Positions 47,980-59,227 are shown, numbered from the stretch's first letter. The stretch is 64,000 nt of DNA from Odiellus spinosus (GCA_963920705.1 OY987228.1:21212565-21276564); one strand, 5' to 3'. The notes: generated by a model from the sequence alone, not told the origin. Program-made: numbers and translations.

Positions 47980-48397
47980 CAGAGGTATATAATAACCCCC
48001 TTCGGGGGGAAGTATGAAAGGTAGGCAAAATCGACGAACAACGAGTGCCCGGCGTAAATCGCGGCGGATCGACACACCGCTTTACTCCCAAAAAATAGTT
48101 ACACCATTTTGAACCTCACTAAATTTTCCCTACGCACACTTCCGGAACTCGCGAGCTGAAGTCAACCTGCGACTCCATTTTAACAGACATCCTGACTCCT
48201 GAGACAGGAAGTTCTAAACACAAATCGAGCCGTCTTGTTTATACAAAGACCATTTACTAGAGTAGCGACATTGAGAAGTCCAGCGCGAGCTAGTGGCCTA
48301 GATAGTCAGCAGCGGGCTCTTGTTGTTCGTGATTTTTAGCATTGGTAGTATAGGGGCTTTCATACTTCCCCCCGAAGGGGGTTATTATATACCTCTG
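47980..48397. mobile_element. 418-bp element with perfect 41-bp ends and 7-bp duplication (family MG)
   Basis: The ends read CAGAGGTATATAATAACC then CCCTTCGGGGGGAAGTATGA, and are exact inverted repeats over 41 bp. GTATAAG is duplicated at 47973-47979 and 48398-48404. Each terminus contains its own small hairpin, CCCCCTTCGGGGG. A further inner arm, GAACAAC, pairs weakly. CAGAG resembles hAT termini, but the duplication is 7 bp, not the usual 8. Confidence 0.92.
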
Positions 48398-49104
48398 GTA
48401 TAAGTAACATCGGCTGTATAAATATAATAAGGGGAGGTTAAACCCCCAACCTTACCTTCTCTCCCACGATTAAATGCAAATTTTTAAAATATATATTCTA
48501 GGGTATATATATGAATGGATATTAGTGGTTTTAAAATTTAACCGATTTGATGTAGGGTATACATACAACGTATACTTTATCGTTTTCAGATTCGCGAGCG
48601 GTTGATGTATATTATACGATTGATTTAAAACGGTGAAAAATGCGCGATAATTATATATTCAATGTTTAATTGCACCCTAAGCCTCTCCGTTTATCTAAAT
48701 TATATAATTCTCTAGGTACGTTTGTCTGTATCTTTGGGGAGCGCTAAAATGCGCACGCGCTACGATTAACTTCCTTGCAAACTCCGGTAGAATTTCAAAA
48801 CACGTGTCGAGTTTGTATTTTGTTTTCCCGCGTTTTATCGTATTGAGTCACGCGCTTTTTTATTTCAAATTATTTCAAACATTGATTAAGCCTAACGCGA
48901 GGCTTAAGCCTAATTTAATTTTTATACGTTTTCGAGTTTAAATATTTGGAGATTATAATTTTTTCTTTAACGAAGAATGAACTTAAAGTAAGAAAAGGGT
49001 AATTTTTGAAGGGTAATTTCTAGTATGTATATGATTTGTTTATTTTGAGATAATGAGGGTTTATCTAGCTTTCCTAGTGTTAATTGTACTAACAGAAAAA
49101 TATA

Positions 49105-49393
49105 AATAGTCCTGGACGATTTCCAAAACCGGAAGTCTAGAGAACCTCGCGAAAATTTTGGCGGGGAAAACTTTTTGTCACGAGATCGTCCGCCATCTTT
49201 TTGTAGTGTGAAAATAGCTACAGACTAACCAACGCCTCCTATACTTTATCATATAGGAAGCGTTGGACTAACAACTTGAATTTGGTTTGTGGGAAATAAA
49301 ATTAGAAATAGTCTGGCAACCTGTTACTACAAAAAGATGGCGGCGCGGCTATGAGACAAGGGCCCATTTCCGGCAAATCGACCAGGACTATTT
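49105..49393. mobile_element. 289-bp fold-back element with TA-type ends (family MP)
   Basis: AAATAGTCCTGGACGATTT and the complement of AAATAGTCCTGGTCGATTT bound it. Inner arms CCGCCATCTTTTTGTAGT and ACTACAAAAAGATGGCGGC pair well, and a small hairpin (CCAACGC...GCGTTGG) lies at the centre. TA within AAATA/TATTT is the likely target, but the exact boundary is ambiguous. Confidence 0.7.
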
Positions 49394-49569
49394 GAACTTC
49401 ATTTAAACGATGTCAAGCTACCAATGAATAAGTAGCAGTGTTCATTTAAACCTGGGATTAGAATGTTATACAACAACACCTGGAAATTAACCCCGATATT
49501 CCTAATTTTTCGTGAAAATCGAGGTATTTTTTAAGTAAGAGTACGTTTGGCAATTGTAATTATAAGAAT

Positions 49570-49586
49570 GTGAGTTCAAATCTCAC
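49570..49586 (+). other. tRNA-like T-arm with box B word
   Basis: GTGAG-TTCAAAT-CTCAC makes a perfect 5-bp stem with a 7-nt T-loop, including GTTCAAATC, which fits box B. CCGCAG follows like an acceptor strand, but no complementary CTGCGG lies about 60-70 nt upstream and no D-arm is clear. It looks like the 3' part of a tRNA or a tRNA-derived element. Confidence 0.35.
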
Positions 49587-49811
49587 CCGCAGTTCAACAT
49601 TTTTTTCAAGGATTGATACCTAAGTCGAAAGGCATTTATAGAAGTCTTCAAGGGCTGGTATATATAACTTCTTTTCACTGAATGGGAGCTTCTCTGCGAG
49701 CGAGAAAGCATCGAGGCTAGAACACTTTTACAGGCGTTAATAATGTTTTACTAACAAAATTTAGCTCTTTTTCTGGAGTTGGTTAGTAGCCAATAAATGT
49801 TCAGAGCTTAT

Positions 49812-49860
49812 GCTACTCAATTTCCATTTGTAGTTCATGAAAATTCCATGACAGCCTCAC
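49812..49860 (-). mobile_element. Terminal scrap of family MA
   Basis: ATGCTACTCAATTTCCATTT, then GTAGTTCATGAAAATTCCATG and CAGCCTCAC, is the complement of the MA left end. Nothing of the rest is present. Confidence 0.6.
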
Positions 49861-49879
49861 TTAATAACGTTTAAAACAA

Positions 49880-50720
49880 ATTGTAATAAGGTAATCTATA
49901 AAATTGGAGACGATGAATTCAATTTTAAAAGTACACTCGACTTTAAAAAAAAAAAAGTTGATGTTTTTAATCTGCAATAATAATAATAATAATTGAACGC
50001 TTTTTCTAACACGTCGTAATAACAGGGCAGTAAAAGTCGGGTTTTCCAAAAATTTATGGATACTCTCGTGGGGGGTGGGGGGGAAACGAGCTACAAGTTA
50101 TAATATTAATAAGAAAAGAGGCTTAAAACGAGAATTTTTCAGAGGTTGACTGCACGGTCGCTTTTTAGTTTAGGGGGCTAGTAATTAAGCTAGGAAAAAT
50201 GTAGGGTTTTTCGAGTACCACTGATAATTATTAAGGGCCGTTTTTGAGAGACTGTATTTTACCCTATACCCCTTCACCCACGCCTCCATTCCGCGACCAA
50301 CTAACTAACCAACCCTTTCCTTGTACTAGCCAAACCTAAAGTATTTATCAGAGCGAGGCTATACCGTAATCAAAGGCTTTTTTAACGAATCTGAAATTCG
50401 TTGGTTTTTAGCTTCGCGATGTGGTACAATCTTATCTCTAAAAATATATATCGACGTTAAAAGTAATGGCGGCGGCTGGCGAACCCGTATTTTTCATCCG
50501 ACGACTATAAATCGCCCTTCGCTTTCGCTGTCTTTTCTTTGCCTTTTTCCTGGCTGCCGCCCTTTTACGCTTTTTCTTCCGCGCCATGCCCTTGTTCTCT
50601 CGTGGGCGAGCGATCTTACCCCAGCGATGTTGGATTCTCCGCCTATATCCTTCTCTCTCCTCTCTTTAGTTCGATAAGGTGCCGTCACGAACTCGCGAAT
50701 ATTATAGCAAAAACAAACTG
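49880..50720. other. Unique region ending in a GC-richer block
   Basis: An ATG at 50468 in a GTAATGGCGGCGGC context opens MAAAGEPVFFIRRL then stops. It could begin a short first exon, but no good donor follows. The 50490-50720 block is pyrimidine- and CpG-richer. It leads straight into the 152-bp array, so a promoter is possible but not shown. Confidence 0.3.
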
Positions 50721-50800
50721 AGAAGTTTTTTGGCGCCAAAATTTAGTTGTAAGATGCCTTTGTCTCTGTACTAATGTTACTTGATTTTAACCTTTGTTTT

Positions 50801-51420
50801 TGGCGCCAAAATATACTCTTTCATCATCGAAATTGAGATGGAGAACCTGAATGGTGACTTTTGGCGCGAAACTTACGAGCTTAAAGTCACGTGACCTTTG
50901 AATTGGCTTATCATTGTATAGAAAGGCCACGCGATTTTAACCTTTCAACCTTTGGCGCCAAAATATACTCTTTCATCATCGAAATTGAGACGGAGAACCT
51001 GAATGGTGACTTTTGGCGCGAAAATTACGAGCTTAAAGTCACGTGACCTTTGAATTGGCTTATCATTGTATAGAAAGACCACGCGATTTTAACCTTTCAA
51101 CCTTTGGCGCCAAAATATACTCTTTCATCATCGAAATTGAGACGGAGAACCTGAATGGTGACTTTTGGCGCGAAACTTACGAGCTTAAAGTCACGTGACC
51201 TTTGAATTGGCTTATCATTGTATAGAAAGGCCACGCGATTTTAACCTTTCAACCTTTGGCGCCAAAATATACTCTTTCATCATCGAAATTGAGATGGAGA
51301 AGCTGAATGGCGACTTTTGGCGCGAAACTTACGAGCTTAAAGTCACGTGACCTTTGAATTGGCTTATCATTGTATAGAAAGACCACGCGATTTTAACCTT
51401 TCAACCTTTGGCGCCAAAAT
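50801..51420. repeat. 152-bp tandem array, four full units plus a partial
   Basis: Units start (TGGCGCCAAAATATACTC) at 50801, 50953, 51105, 51257 and 51409, exactly 152 bp apart. They differ at only a few positions. An extra TTGGCGCCAAAA word precedes the array at about 50729. Each unit holds TTTTGGCGCGAAA, TGGCGCCAAAA, GTCACGTGAC and GGCCACGCG or GACCACGCG. The uniform period and low divergence indicate recent amplification. Confidence 0.95.
50859..50894 (+). promoter_or_regulatory. E2F-like site plus TCACGTGA box, repeated in each 152-bp unit
   Basis: In the first unit TTTTGGCGCGAAA is at 50859-50871 and TCACGTGA at 50887-50894. The former fits the E2F core on both strands. The latter is a palindromic E-box of the kind bound by bHLH-zip factors. 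The palindromic TTGGCGCCAAA at the unit start is a further E2F-like word. The same set recurs every 152 bp. Confidence 0.4.
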
Positions 51421-51429
51421 ATACTCCTT

Positions 51430-52525
51430 CATAATTCCGGATATATGAAAACAATTTCAAACTAAGTTATGGACATCTAGGTCTTGTTTCCATCCATTTT
51501 AATATTTCTGTCGCGTATTTTGTGATGGCACCTTATCTTCAAAAATCGTCGAATAAGAATTTGGGGTTGGCAAAGGAGCTCTGCATGCCAGTTTGAATCT
51601 CGCTTCGACGCCAATTTTTCTCCCTCTTCTTTTTCTCTCGAATCTTTTCACCATTTTCTCAGTGAGTATAACCCTACGTAACCCGGCGCAACCCAGAACT
51701 AGTAACCCTGACAAAAATTACGACTTCATCCATATTTCAAATTTACTGGGCTTTTGCTTCAAAAATTTTCTTCCTCTTAATCTTTTCTAGATTTTATAAC
51801 CCTTTTTTTTTTTTTTTTTTTTTATTGTTCGACTAGACCGGGTTTAATCTCTATTTAAGCTACTTTTTATCTGGCTTAGAATGCGGGTTTATCAAAAATT
51901 CAATTCAAACCCTCCACCCACTTTCTTTAAGGCGGGAATTTATTATCTGTTTCGACAATTATGTTTTGGGCTGTACACGGAAAAATTAGGCTAGGTTTCA
52001 TGAATATAGAAGCGGGTGGAAAGGCTGAATAATTCGATTTTGCGTCATGTCTATGGGTTTTTAATTCTTATTAACAAAGGATACGTATCTTAAGTGATAA
52101 AACGGGCCAAACTTTGAATTATAGCGTCTTCAAACCAGTAAGAGATAATGTTTTAGTTGCGTTATATAATAATATAAACACTTCATAATTTATTTGGAAT
52201 ATTTTATAATAAATAAGATAATATTTTTACTATTTTTGGAATTAATTTTAAAATTAATACGCTGAACGTATAATGATAATTTTTACATTATTATTATTTC
52301 CTTAGCCGAAATTGCTTTGGTAGATAATCCCCCACCCAAAAATTGATAAGAATATATAGAAGATGGTGTATTATAGGTTTCAACTTTGTATATTCGTAGT
52401 TATCAAAAAGAAGGGTTGAATTTTAAAAATATGCAAATTGGAACTATATATTTCAAACGAGATATTGCGGAAAATAGAAATTAGATATATTTTTAAAAAT
52501 ATATCTTCAATTTTAATATTCATTA
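51430..52525. other. AT-rich unique region, nothing recognised
   Basis: There is a poly-T run at about 51805-51825. Small open frames of about 65-70 codons on both strands around 51500-51790 lack support. Confidence 0.4.
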
Positions 52526-52532
52526 GCTATAT

Positions 52533-52870
52533 CAGAAGCCGATGAAACCCTCCTTTGAAGTCTATTACTCCCGGATCTTGTCTACCCCTCTCTGTATGGG
52601 TTAGTTTCAAAAAGCGCGATTCGTACGCCTCCTAACGGTAGATATTTTCGGAGCGGGAGTTCGTCGAGCGAATATCTCTAGCAGCCTCGGAGTTCGTCAA
52701 AAAAACGTCGTCGTTTGTGGAGAGAGAGAATTTCCAATTTTCCGTAGACAGGGGGGTATGAAGTAGGACCCCTCCGATCTCGTAAAATCGTGAATTTTAC
52801 CCATACAGAGAGGAACGCTATATGGAACATTAGAGTAGTAGACTTCAAAGGAGGGTTTCATCTACTTCTG
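52533..52870 (-). mobile_element. MITE family MB, copy 6
   Basis: The left end is CAGAAGCCGATGAAACCC. The right end is mutated to GGGTTTCATCTACTTCTG. GCTATAT is duplicated at 52526-52532 and 52871-52877. At 338 bp it is the longest copy. Confidence 0.94.
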
Positions 52871-52918
52871 GCTATATATATGTCCGAAATTCAAAAACAT
52901 TATGTCCAAGTAAAGTAT

Positions 52919-53145
52919 CCGGTCACACTAGCATTTATTAATCGATTTGAAACGGTTAAATCAAACCAATATTCTAATCGCCAAGATTCGTAGCTTCATC
53001 TATCGGTTGTTGAAACCGAATCGGTACGAAACTGGTTCCCGAAGCAGTTACGAGAAATCGAATCAGATCGATTTGAGAAACGGTTTAAATCGATTTCCAG
53101 GCCTATAGTATGAACCCGGCTAATGTAATATCGGTATACCGATTC
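52919..53145 (+). mobile_element. Family MI copy, deleted interior
   Basis: It starts CCGGTCACACTAGCATTT and ends near AGTATGAACCCGGCT. The ends form a diverged inverted repeat (TCACACTAG against TCATACTA, both running into AATCGATTT). The interior has GAAACCGAATCGGTACGAAA and GGTTCCCGAAGCAG. It is shorter than the neighbouring copy. Confidence 0.65.
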
Positions 53146-53171
53146 GTTACAGTCCCGGTCATTTCAGTGGG

Positions 53172-53478
53172 CCCAGTTAAACTACGGTCACACTAGCATA
53201 TCTTAATCGATTTGAAAAGCTAAAATCAAACCGATATTCAAATCGCCATGAATTGTTTTAAGCGTCACGCGCTCACGCATTATCATTATAAATCGATTTA
53301 ACGTAGCTTCATTTATTGGTAGTTGAAACCGAATTGGTATGAAATTGGTTCCCGTAGCAGTTTCGAGAAATCGATTCAAATCGATTAGAGAAAAGACGGT
53401 TTCTTGTTCACACGACTCTAGCGAATCGTTTTGAATCGGTTTAAATCGATTCAAAGGCCTAGTATGAACACGGCTTAA
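53172..53478 (+). mobile_element. Family MI copy, tandem neighbour
   Basis: It runs from ACGGTCACACTAGCATATC to TAGTATGAACACGGCT, in the same orientation as the copy just upstream and about 30 bp from it. Landmarks are TTTTAAGCGTCACGCG, GAAACCGAATTGGTATGAAA and AAAAGACGGTTTCTTGTTC. A minus-strand frame through it is an artefact. Confidence 0.7.
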
Positions 53479-53598
53479 TACTATTAATTGAATTAACTAC
53501 TAAAAAACTGTAGGTTCTAGATTTTTCTTAACATCACCCTCTTGAAGTAGACACGGAACCTGAACTTGACTAATTTAATCACCAAAAAGTTTAAAATA

Positions 53599-53798
53599 NN
53601 NNNNNNNNNNNNNNNNNNNNNNNNNNNNNNNNNNNNNNNNNNNNNNNNNNNNNNNNNNNNNNNNNNNNNNNNNNNNNNNNNNNNNNNNNNNNNNNNNNNN
53701 NNNNNNNNNNNNNNNNNNNNNNNNNNNNNNNNNNNNNNNNNNNNNNNNNNNNNNNNNNNNNNNNNNNNNNNNNNNNNNNNNNNNNNNNNNNNNNNNNN
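53599..53798. other. Assembly gap, 200 N
   Basis: Exactly 200 N, probably a placeholder length rather than a measured one. The gap starts 120 bp after a MITE. Any open frame across it is meaningless. Confidence 0.99.
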
Positions 53799-54477
53799 GT
53801 GCCTGAGCGGCCTTCTTCAAAAAGTCTTGGCTCGAGTTTTCTAATCCAATTAAAGGTATATAGTTAATCCCCTCCCCTTTCTTCCTCACCCTCCCCCTTA
53901 AGCTCGCTTTTTTCCCAAAGCGCGGGACTAGAATTCTTTTTCTTCTTTTTTAATAGTCTCCCGGCCTCCTACACTCCTATTCTATGCTAGTTCCAAACCG
54001 TATTAATATTAGAGCCTAAGGAAAAAGGGCCTAAAGGCACTGTTACTCTTCCTTCAAACCTTCGGTTCTACGCGGGCGAAGCTTACGTGAGAAGGAAACC
54101 TTTGTGGAAAAATGATTTTTAAAATTTCTTTTCTTCTATATTCATTGGAAAGTCTCGCCACCTCCCGTACCTACCACCCTCCCCTCCACAGTCTGTAGCT
54201 CTTCTTAGCGAGCCACGTGATTGGGTCATCTTTTGTCGAAGTGGTCCCTAAGAGTATAAGGTTTCGATTTTTAAATTTCAAAAATTAAAAATCAAATTTA
54301 ATGTTTTATCTCCATTCATTCTACAATAACTAAAGCTATCCTTAGGGCCGTAACCTTCATTCCTTCATTATTTTTATAAATTTCGAGTAAATAAAATCAT
54401 TTCTGAGACTGGTTATATAATATTCCCATTGAGATAAGGAAATAGGTTGCTTAAAAATCTAGTTCCAAACGCTTTTA
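53799..54477. other. Pyrimidine-rich unique region
   Basis: C- and T-rich on the plus strand to about 54200, then AT-rich. No gene, repeat family or RNA gene was recognised. Confidence 0.4.
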
Positions 54478-54481
54478 TTAA

Positions 54482-54914
54482 AGGGAGAATGCAACCTAAT
54501 TACAAGTGATTTTTTATCGATTCCTTATCGTTTAAATAGGCCTAATCCACCGATAAAAAGTTTACAATACAAATATTAAACTAGAAATAAACTTAAAACT
54601 TACCCTGAAAATAGGCTTAGCGGGATTGATGGAGATCCTGAATCGCGTCCGTGTAAGGTCTAGCGACCAATGAGCGAAGGCCCGTCGTTCACGCGAGATC
54701 TCCACGAGACTTACGTCGCGCGCGATTGGTCGCTAGACCTTACACGCGAGGAAATCAGGAGCTCCATGAATCCCACTAAGCCTATTTTCAGGGTAAGTTT
54801 TAAATTTATTTCTAGTTTAATATTTGTTTGTAAATTTTTTAAATAGTGGATTAGGCCTATTTAAACGATAAGGAAACGATAAAAAATAACTTGTTGTTAG
54901 GTTGCATCCTCCCT
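54482..54914 (+). mobile_element. TTAA-flanked fold-back MITE, family MC copy 3
   Basis: TTAA lies at 54478-54481 and 54915-54918. Ends are AGGGAGAATGCAACCTAATT and the complement of AGGGAGGATGCAACCTAACA. It differs from the copy at 25291-25724 by only a few bases, so the two are young. The two arms are not identical to each other, and the same arm differences occur in all copies, so the asymmetry predates their spread. Confidence 0.92.
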
Positions 54915-54918
54915 TTAA

Positions 54919-56649
54919 CCGTATTTAGTCTTTTTGAGAAAGGCCCTTGTAAGAATACTTGTTTTTCACCAGCCTTAACTAAAGTCTAAGATTTTATTTA
55001 ACATCGCGAGAAGATAACATAATCGCGAGTACGCTCTTCGCGCACAATAGTCGCTAATTAATCCGTATACATTGAAAAGCCACGCTCCAGGCGCGCCGAA
55101 ACCCTATTTGTCAGTATATAAATAGAAGAAAAAGAATAATACTCGATACAAAATACTAGTTTTAAACTATTGTTCTCCCAAAACGAGGGGGAAAATTGAT
55201 ACAATTTTAATTACGAGCCTACGACCCAAACGCGTGGGTTAATTTAATGGATATTTTGTTCTTTTCGTCATTTTTCCACAAAAATTTTCAACAATTTCTA
55301 GAACGAGGGTGTCGTCTTTCCCATCATTCGCGTTCTAGCGGCGTTGCGCCGAAAACGCCATTACTTTAGAGGCGGACCGATCAATTTTATCACGCGGCGA
55401 AGGCCAACTCGAGCGCCCGGTGAAAGAAAAAAAACTTTTTTGTCGCTCGGATGCTGTTGAGGAGGATGGAGAGAGAGAGGAAGATGGAAGAAGCGCGAGA
55501 GCCAGAGCGAACGAAGAGAGAGAGAAGAGGGGAAAAAGGTCGCGTGGGGATAGGAGGAGCGAGATTCTGGGCTGGCGCGCGGCTCTCTACAACCCCTTTT
55601 CCCGCTTTTATTTTCAGCCTAGCCTAAAAATCCCTTCTTCTCTCCCTGACGACTCAGCCTGGCATCGCATTCCGCCATTTTATACCGAGGAAGGAAAAAT
55701 CTTCCCAAAAAACCGTCCCTGATCTCGAATTCCTCTCATTCCTTCCGTTGTAAATCTTAATTCAAGAGTCATCTTCTCACCCCATACCCCCTTTATATAA
55801 TATAAGAGTCCTAGAAGCGTAGAAACCTTCTCATCCTATCTATGTTTTATATATATACGCTACCCCTGAATCCTTGTATATTTTTATTCCGCTTCGTGGA
55901 TATCTTATGTCGGAGAATGCGTCTACTTCGCAATTATATTCGGGCTGAGGTTACAATTTGCCGTATGACGCGTTCGTTTAAATCTTAAGGAAAACGAATC
56001 AAATATACAATTATAAAGGATATCTTTGGACGAACTGAAAGCTTTTCCTGATTCGTAAACCCCCCTACAAGTCACGAGTATTCCCTATATCATCTCTAGA
56101 CATTTTAACCGACCTTTTTCGTATAGAGAAAACTGGCCATTAATACGTTTCATAAATAATAAACCTAGAAAATAACTTTTTTTTTTTACTAACCCTATTT
56201 TCTAGTCAGAACAATAACGTTTTCTCTGCAAACTAATTGGCATATGTTATATAAATTTATATTTTAGTATAGGTATCACCCTCGTCAGTAATGCATCAGT
56301 AAGGTTCAATTTTCCACGCATATTCTCTAACGTATTTGGGGTGTAATTTAATGTATAACGATTCCAAGAATTTTCATTCAAAATTTTGTTTATTATAACG
56401 AAGGGTTATAGATACACCTCGTCTTAGTAGAAGCCTTAACGTAGGTGGATATGTCAATGGGATTTCGGAATATCAACTATTCTTGAGTTGTGCTTAATAC
56501 GTTTTCAAAGCGCGTGTTGATAACGTGGTTCAATGGAAGGAAATATTTAAAATAAAAATGAATGAATATAGCTTGAAAGGTATCAGATAAAGCTTGAATT
56601 ATTAGATTAAAATTAGAACACTCAAAAAATTATTTTTGAAATCTTCACT
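54919..56649. other. Unique region, CpG- and purine-rich block near 55320-55720
   Basis: A 100-codon ATG frame at 55420-55722 (+) starts in an Arg/Glu-rich tract made of GAGA and GAAGA words, then turns into a pyrimidine-rich stretch. The composition explains the open frame, and no domain is visible. No splice pair was found. Confidence 0.35.
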
Positions 56650-56656
56650 CTCCAAT

Positions 56657-56965
56657 CATGGATTAATCAACCTCACAGGGATAATTCACTCTGGTAAAAT
56701 GATTGTTCAAATCGCACCCTGGTGACAAAAATTGTCTACACCGGAAGTTTCTAGCTACCGATACACGGGGTGAAATATTGAAGGGGAAAAAACTCTAAAG
56801 CAGACGATGCTCTCATGGATTACTTCCGGATTTGTATCGGTAAGGGGGTAAAATTGAGGGGCCGGATAAAATGTCTGGCAGCCATGTTTGAAACAAACAT
56901 CTTCAATTACTAGTATAGCAAATCGTACCAGAGTGAATTATCCCTGTGAGGTTGATTAATCCATG
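56657..56965. mobile_element. 309-bp element with perfect 40-bp ends and 7-bp duplication (family MH)
   Basis: The ends begin CATGGATTAATCAACCTCAC, continue AGGGATAATTCACTCTGGTA, and are exact inverted repeats over 40 bp. CTCCAAT is duplicated at 56650-56656 and 56966-56972. Inner arms CTTCCGG/CCGGAAG and ACCGATACA/TGTATCGGT pair more loosely. A single copy is present. Confidence 0.93.
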
Positions 56966-56972
56966 CTCCAAT

Positions 56973-58100
56973 CAATCAATTTAAAACAAATATACCGGCC
57001 AAGATGATGGCAAATTATACCAACCCTTCCATTTAAGTTCCTTACAAGAAAATGGCTTTTTTTCTTTAATTTTTTAGTTTTTAGAATTATTTTAAACCCA
57101 AGAACTAGATAAACAAATATATTAGTTAGCTTTTCAGACGTTTAGTGTTTTTTTTTTCCACCCGTTTTTATGGTTGCCTAACTTTTGTAAAGCCCCGAGG
57201 GTTCGTTCCGATGGAACTGGAGTTAAGCGTATAAGCTAGATTTTGTATAAAATTTGATCAAAGAAAAGTGTATCTAGGTAGTTTCGCTATTCGTCCGCGC
57301 TCCGAGTTAAAAAGTGGGAGGATGAAGAGGTGGGGGAAAATTGCTTCTTTTCATAATCCTCTTAAGGGAATCCCGTCCCAAAATGAAAACGAAATTAATT
57401 TAAGCCCGGGCACTCGCTTGTGTTTTCTTTGGACCATTTCCTACCCTTCCCTTCTCTTTCCCTCACGCACCGTGTTGGTAATTATGTTGACCCGGTAAGG
57501 TATTTATAAAGAACGTTATTTTTGTATCCTGTATGCTGAAAACGATATACACTAGCTTGTATCGCTGGCGTTTTTCTAATTTACTTTTCAAGAAGTAGCT
57601 GTGAGATCGAATATAAATGAATGTGTACCACAGACTATATCGGCGTCGTGTTTATCTTTCCCCGAGGGTTAAAAACTGACGATATTAGTGAAATTTTTAT
57701 GTTTGTACTTTTAAAATTCATTCCTATAATGATGGGATTAAAAAAAAAAAATAAAAAAAAAATAAGGATGAAATTGCTTCACTTATTGAATGTTTTCAGT
57801 GAAGTGATTCGTTGGTTTAATATACATCAGTCAAGTGATTATTATAAGAGTTAAATTCATTTGTTCAATCATTTTTTAAATAGATCACGTAAGATAGACG
57901 CTAAATTAAAGTTTTATAATAATTAGTGTACTTCAATATATTCATGAAAATAATCATTTAAAATTTTTGGGTATTGAAAATTTTCTTTTTGGGAGCTTAT
58001 TTTTATCATTATTTTGTTGAAAACCTATATGGGGAAACATGAATAAATTAGGAAATTTAATTCGTTAATTTGCGAATAAATTATCACGTTCAAATTAAAT
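56973..58100. other. AT-rich unique region, no supported gene
   Basis: A 76-codon frame at 57268-57498 (+) is followed by a GTAAGG donor-like word, with no other evidence. Poly-A runs lie near 57740. Confidence 0.35.
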
Positions 58101-58110
58101 ATATATTATC

Positions 58111-58298
58111 AGATTATTTTTATTTCCAAATTTGGATTAACTATAACAGTCATGATTGCCAAATGGCTGCGTTCAGCGACGTTATACCGGTGATACCACC
58201 ACTGGTAGCCTACCGGACTCGTCGATATACTTCGCTGAACGTCACATAATTGCAGTTATTGGAATAAATTTGGTTTTAATTATATAAATAATCTGAAT
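58111..58298. mobile_element. Degenerate fold-back element
   Basis: CAGATTATTTTTAT, TTCCAAATTTGG and TGCGTTCAGCGA on the left pair with TCGCTGAACG, AAATTTGG and ATAAATAATCTG on the right. The arms have many indels. No flanking duplication could be read. Confidence 0.45.
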
Positions 58299-58299
58299 C

Positions 58300-59200
58300 A
58301 TTGCTAAATTTAAATTAGATGAAATATAGGCCGATATAAAATTTACGTAATTCTCAAATATTGATAATTATGGCTTTTAGAATGCACTATCTAGAGTTTT
58401 AAAATTTAATATCAAAATCAACCATTGTAATTGTACAAATAAACAATGGTAGAAAGAGTAATTTCGTAGATTAAAAAAAAATCTCATAAACCAGTTGCTT
58501 CTTACATAGCACTCTCGCTTTGAAATTAATAACAGTAAAAAAAATTTAAAACAATTATGAATTATAATTTTAAAAGAGGGGCACATAATATTTAGCTAAT
58601 TTCCAGATCTTTTACAATATCACAAACAAACTAAACGATAATTAAGCTAATTACAAAGAGAATATAAAACCTTTTATATCTAACAAAGCGTTACATTAAA
58701 CACCCTCCAATTTAAGACTCGCGGAATACCAAAAGCGTATATAACCACCAAAAACGCGATGTATATATGTTTAAAAATATTCAACTCGTGCAAAATATTT
58801 CCCCGAGTCCTTATCTTTTTAAGTTAAACCCTCGTCCCTTCACACCCCTCATCCTCGTACTCCTCATTTAATTAAGAAGCTTGGCAATAAATTGTTTTAG
58901 AATTTAAGCGCGTCTTAATACTTTATAAGAGCTCATAGTAGCGAAGAACGCTAAAGAGAGGGAAAGGAGAAAAGTAAAAACATCCGTACGTATAGGGTTA
59001 ACTTCCTATCTAAATAGCGAGCCAAATAAATGCACTATGATCATTTTTCGTCTAAGACCATGAGTGAATTTCTATGTCCTATGAGATGGTTGATATAAGT
59101 TTGATATGAAGTAGGAAAATCTGGGTTTTACCAGATTCATCCCAGGAATTTATAAAACGTAAATCATTTTAAAAATAAATTATTCGGAGAAATTTTTGAT
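58300..59200. other. AT-rich unique region, nothing recognised
   Basis: A 69-codon minus-strand frame at 58377-58586 is Phe/Leu-rich and composition-driven. No other structure was noted. Confidence 0.4.
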
Positions 59201-59227
59201 ATTTTTGGGAAAAACTCGTGGAAAATG

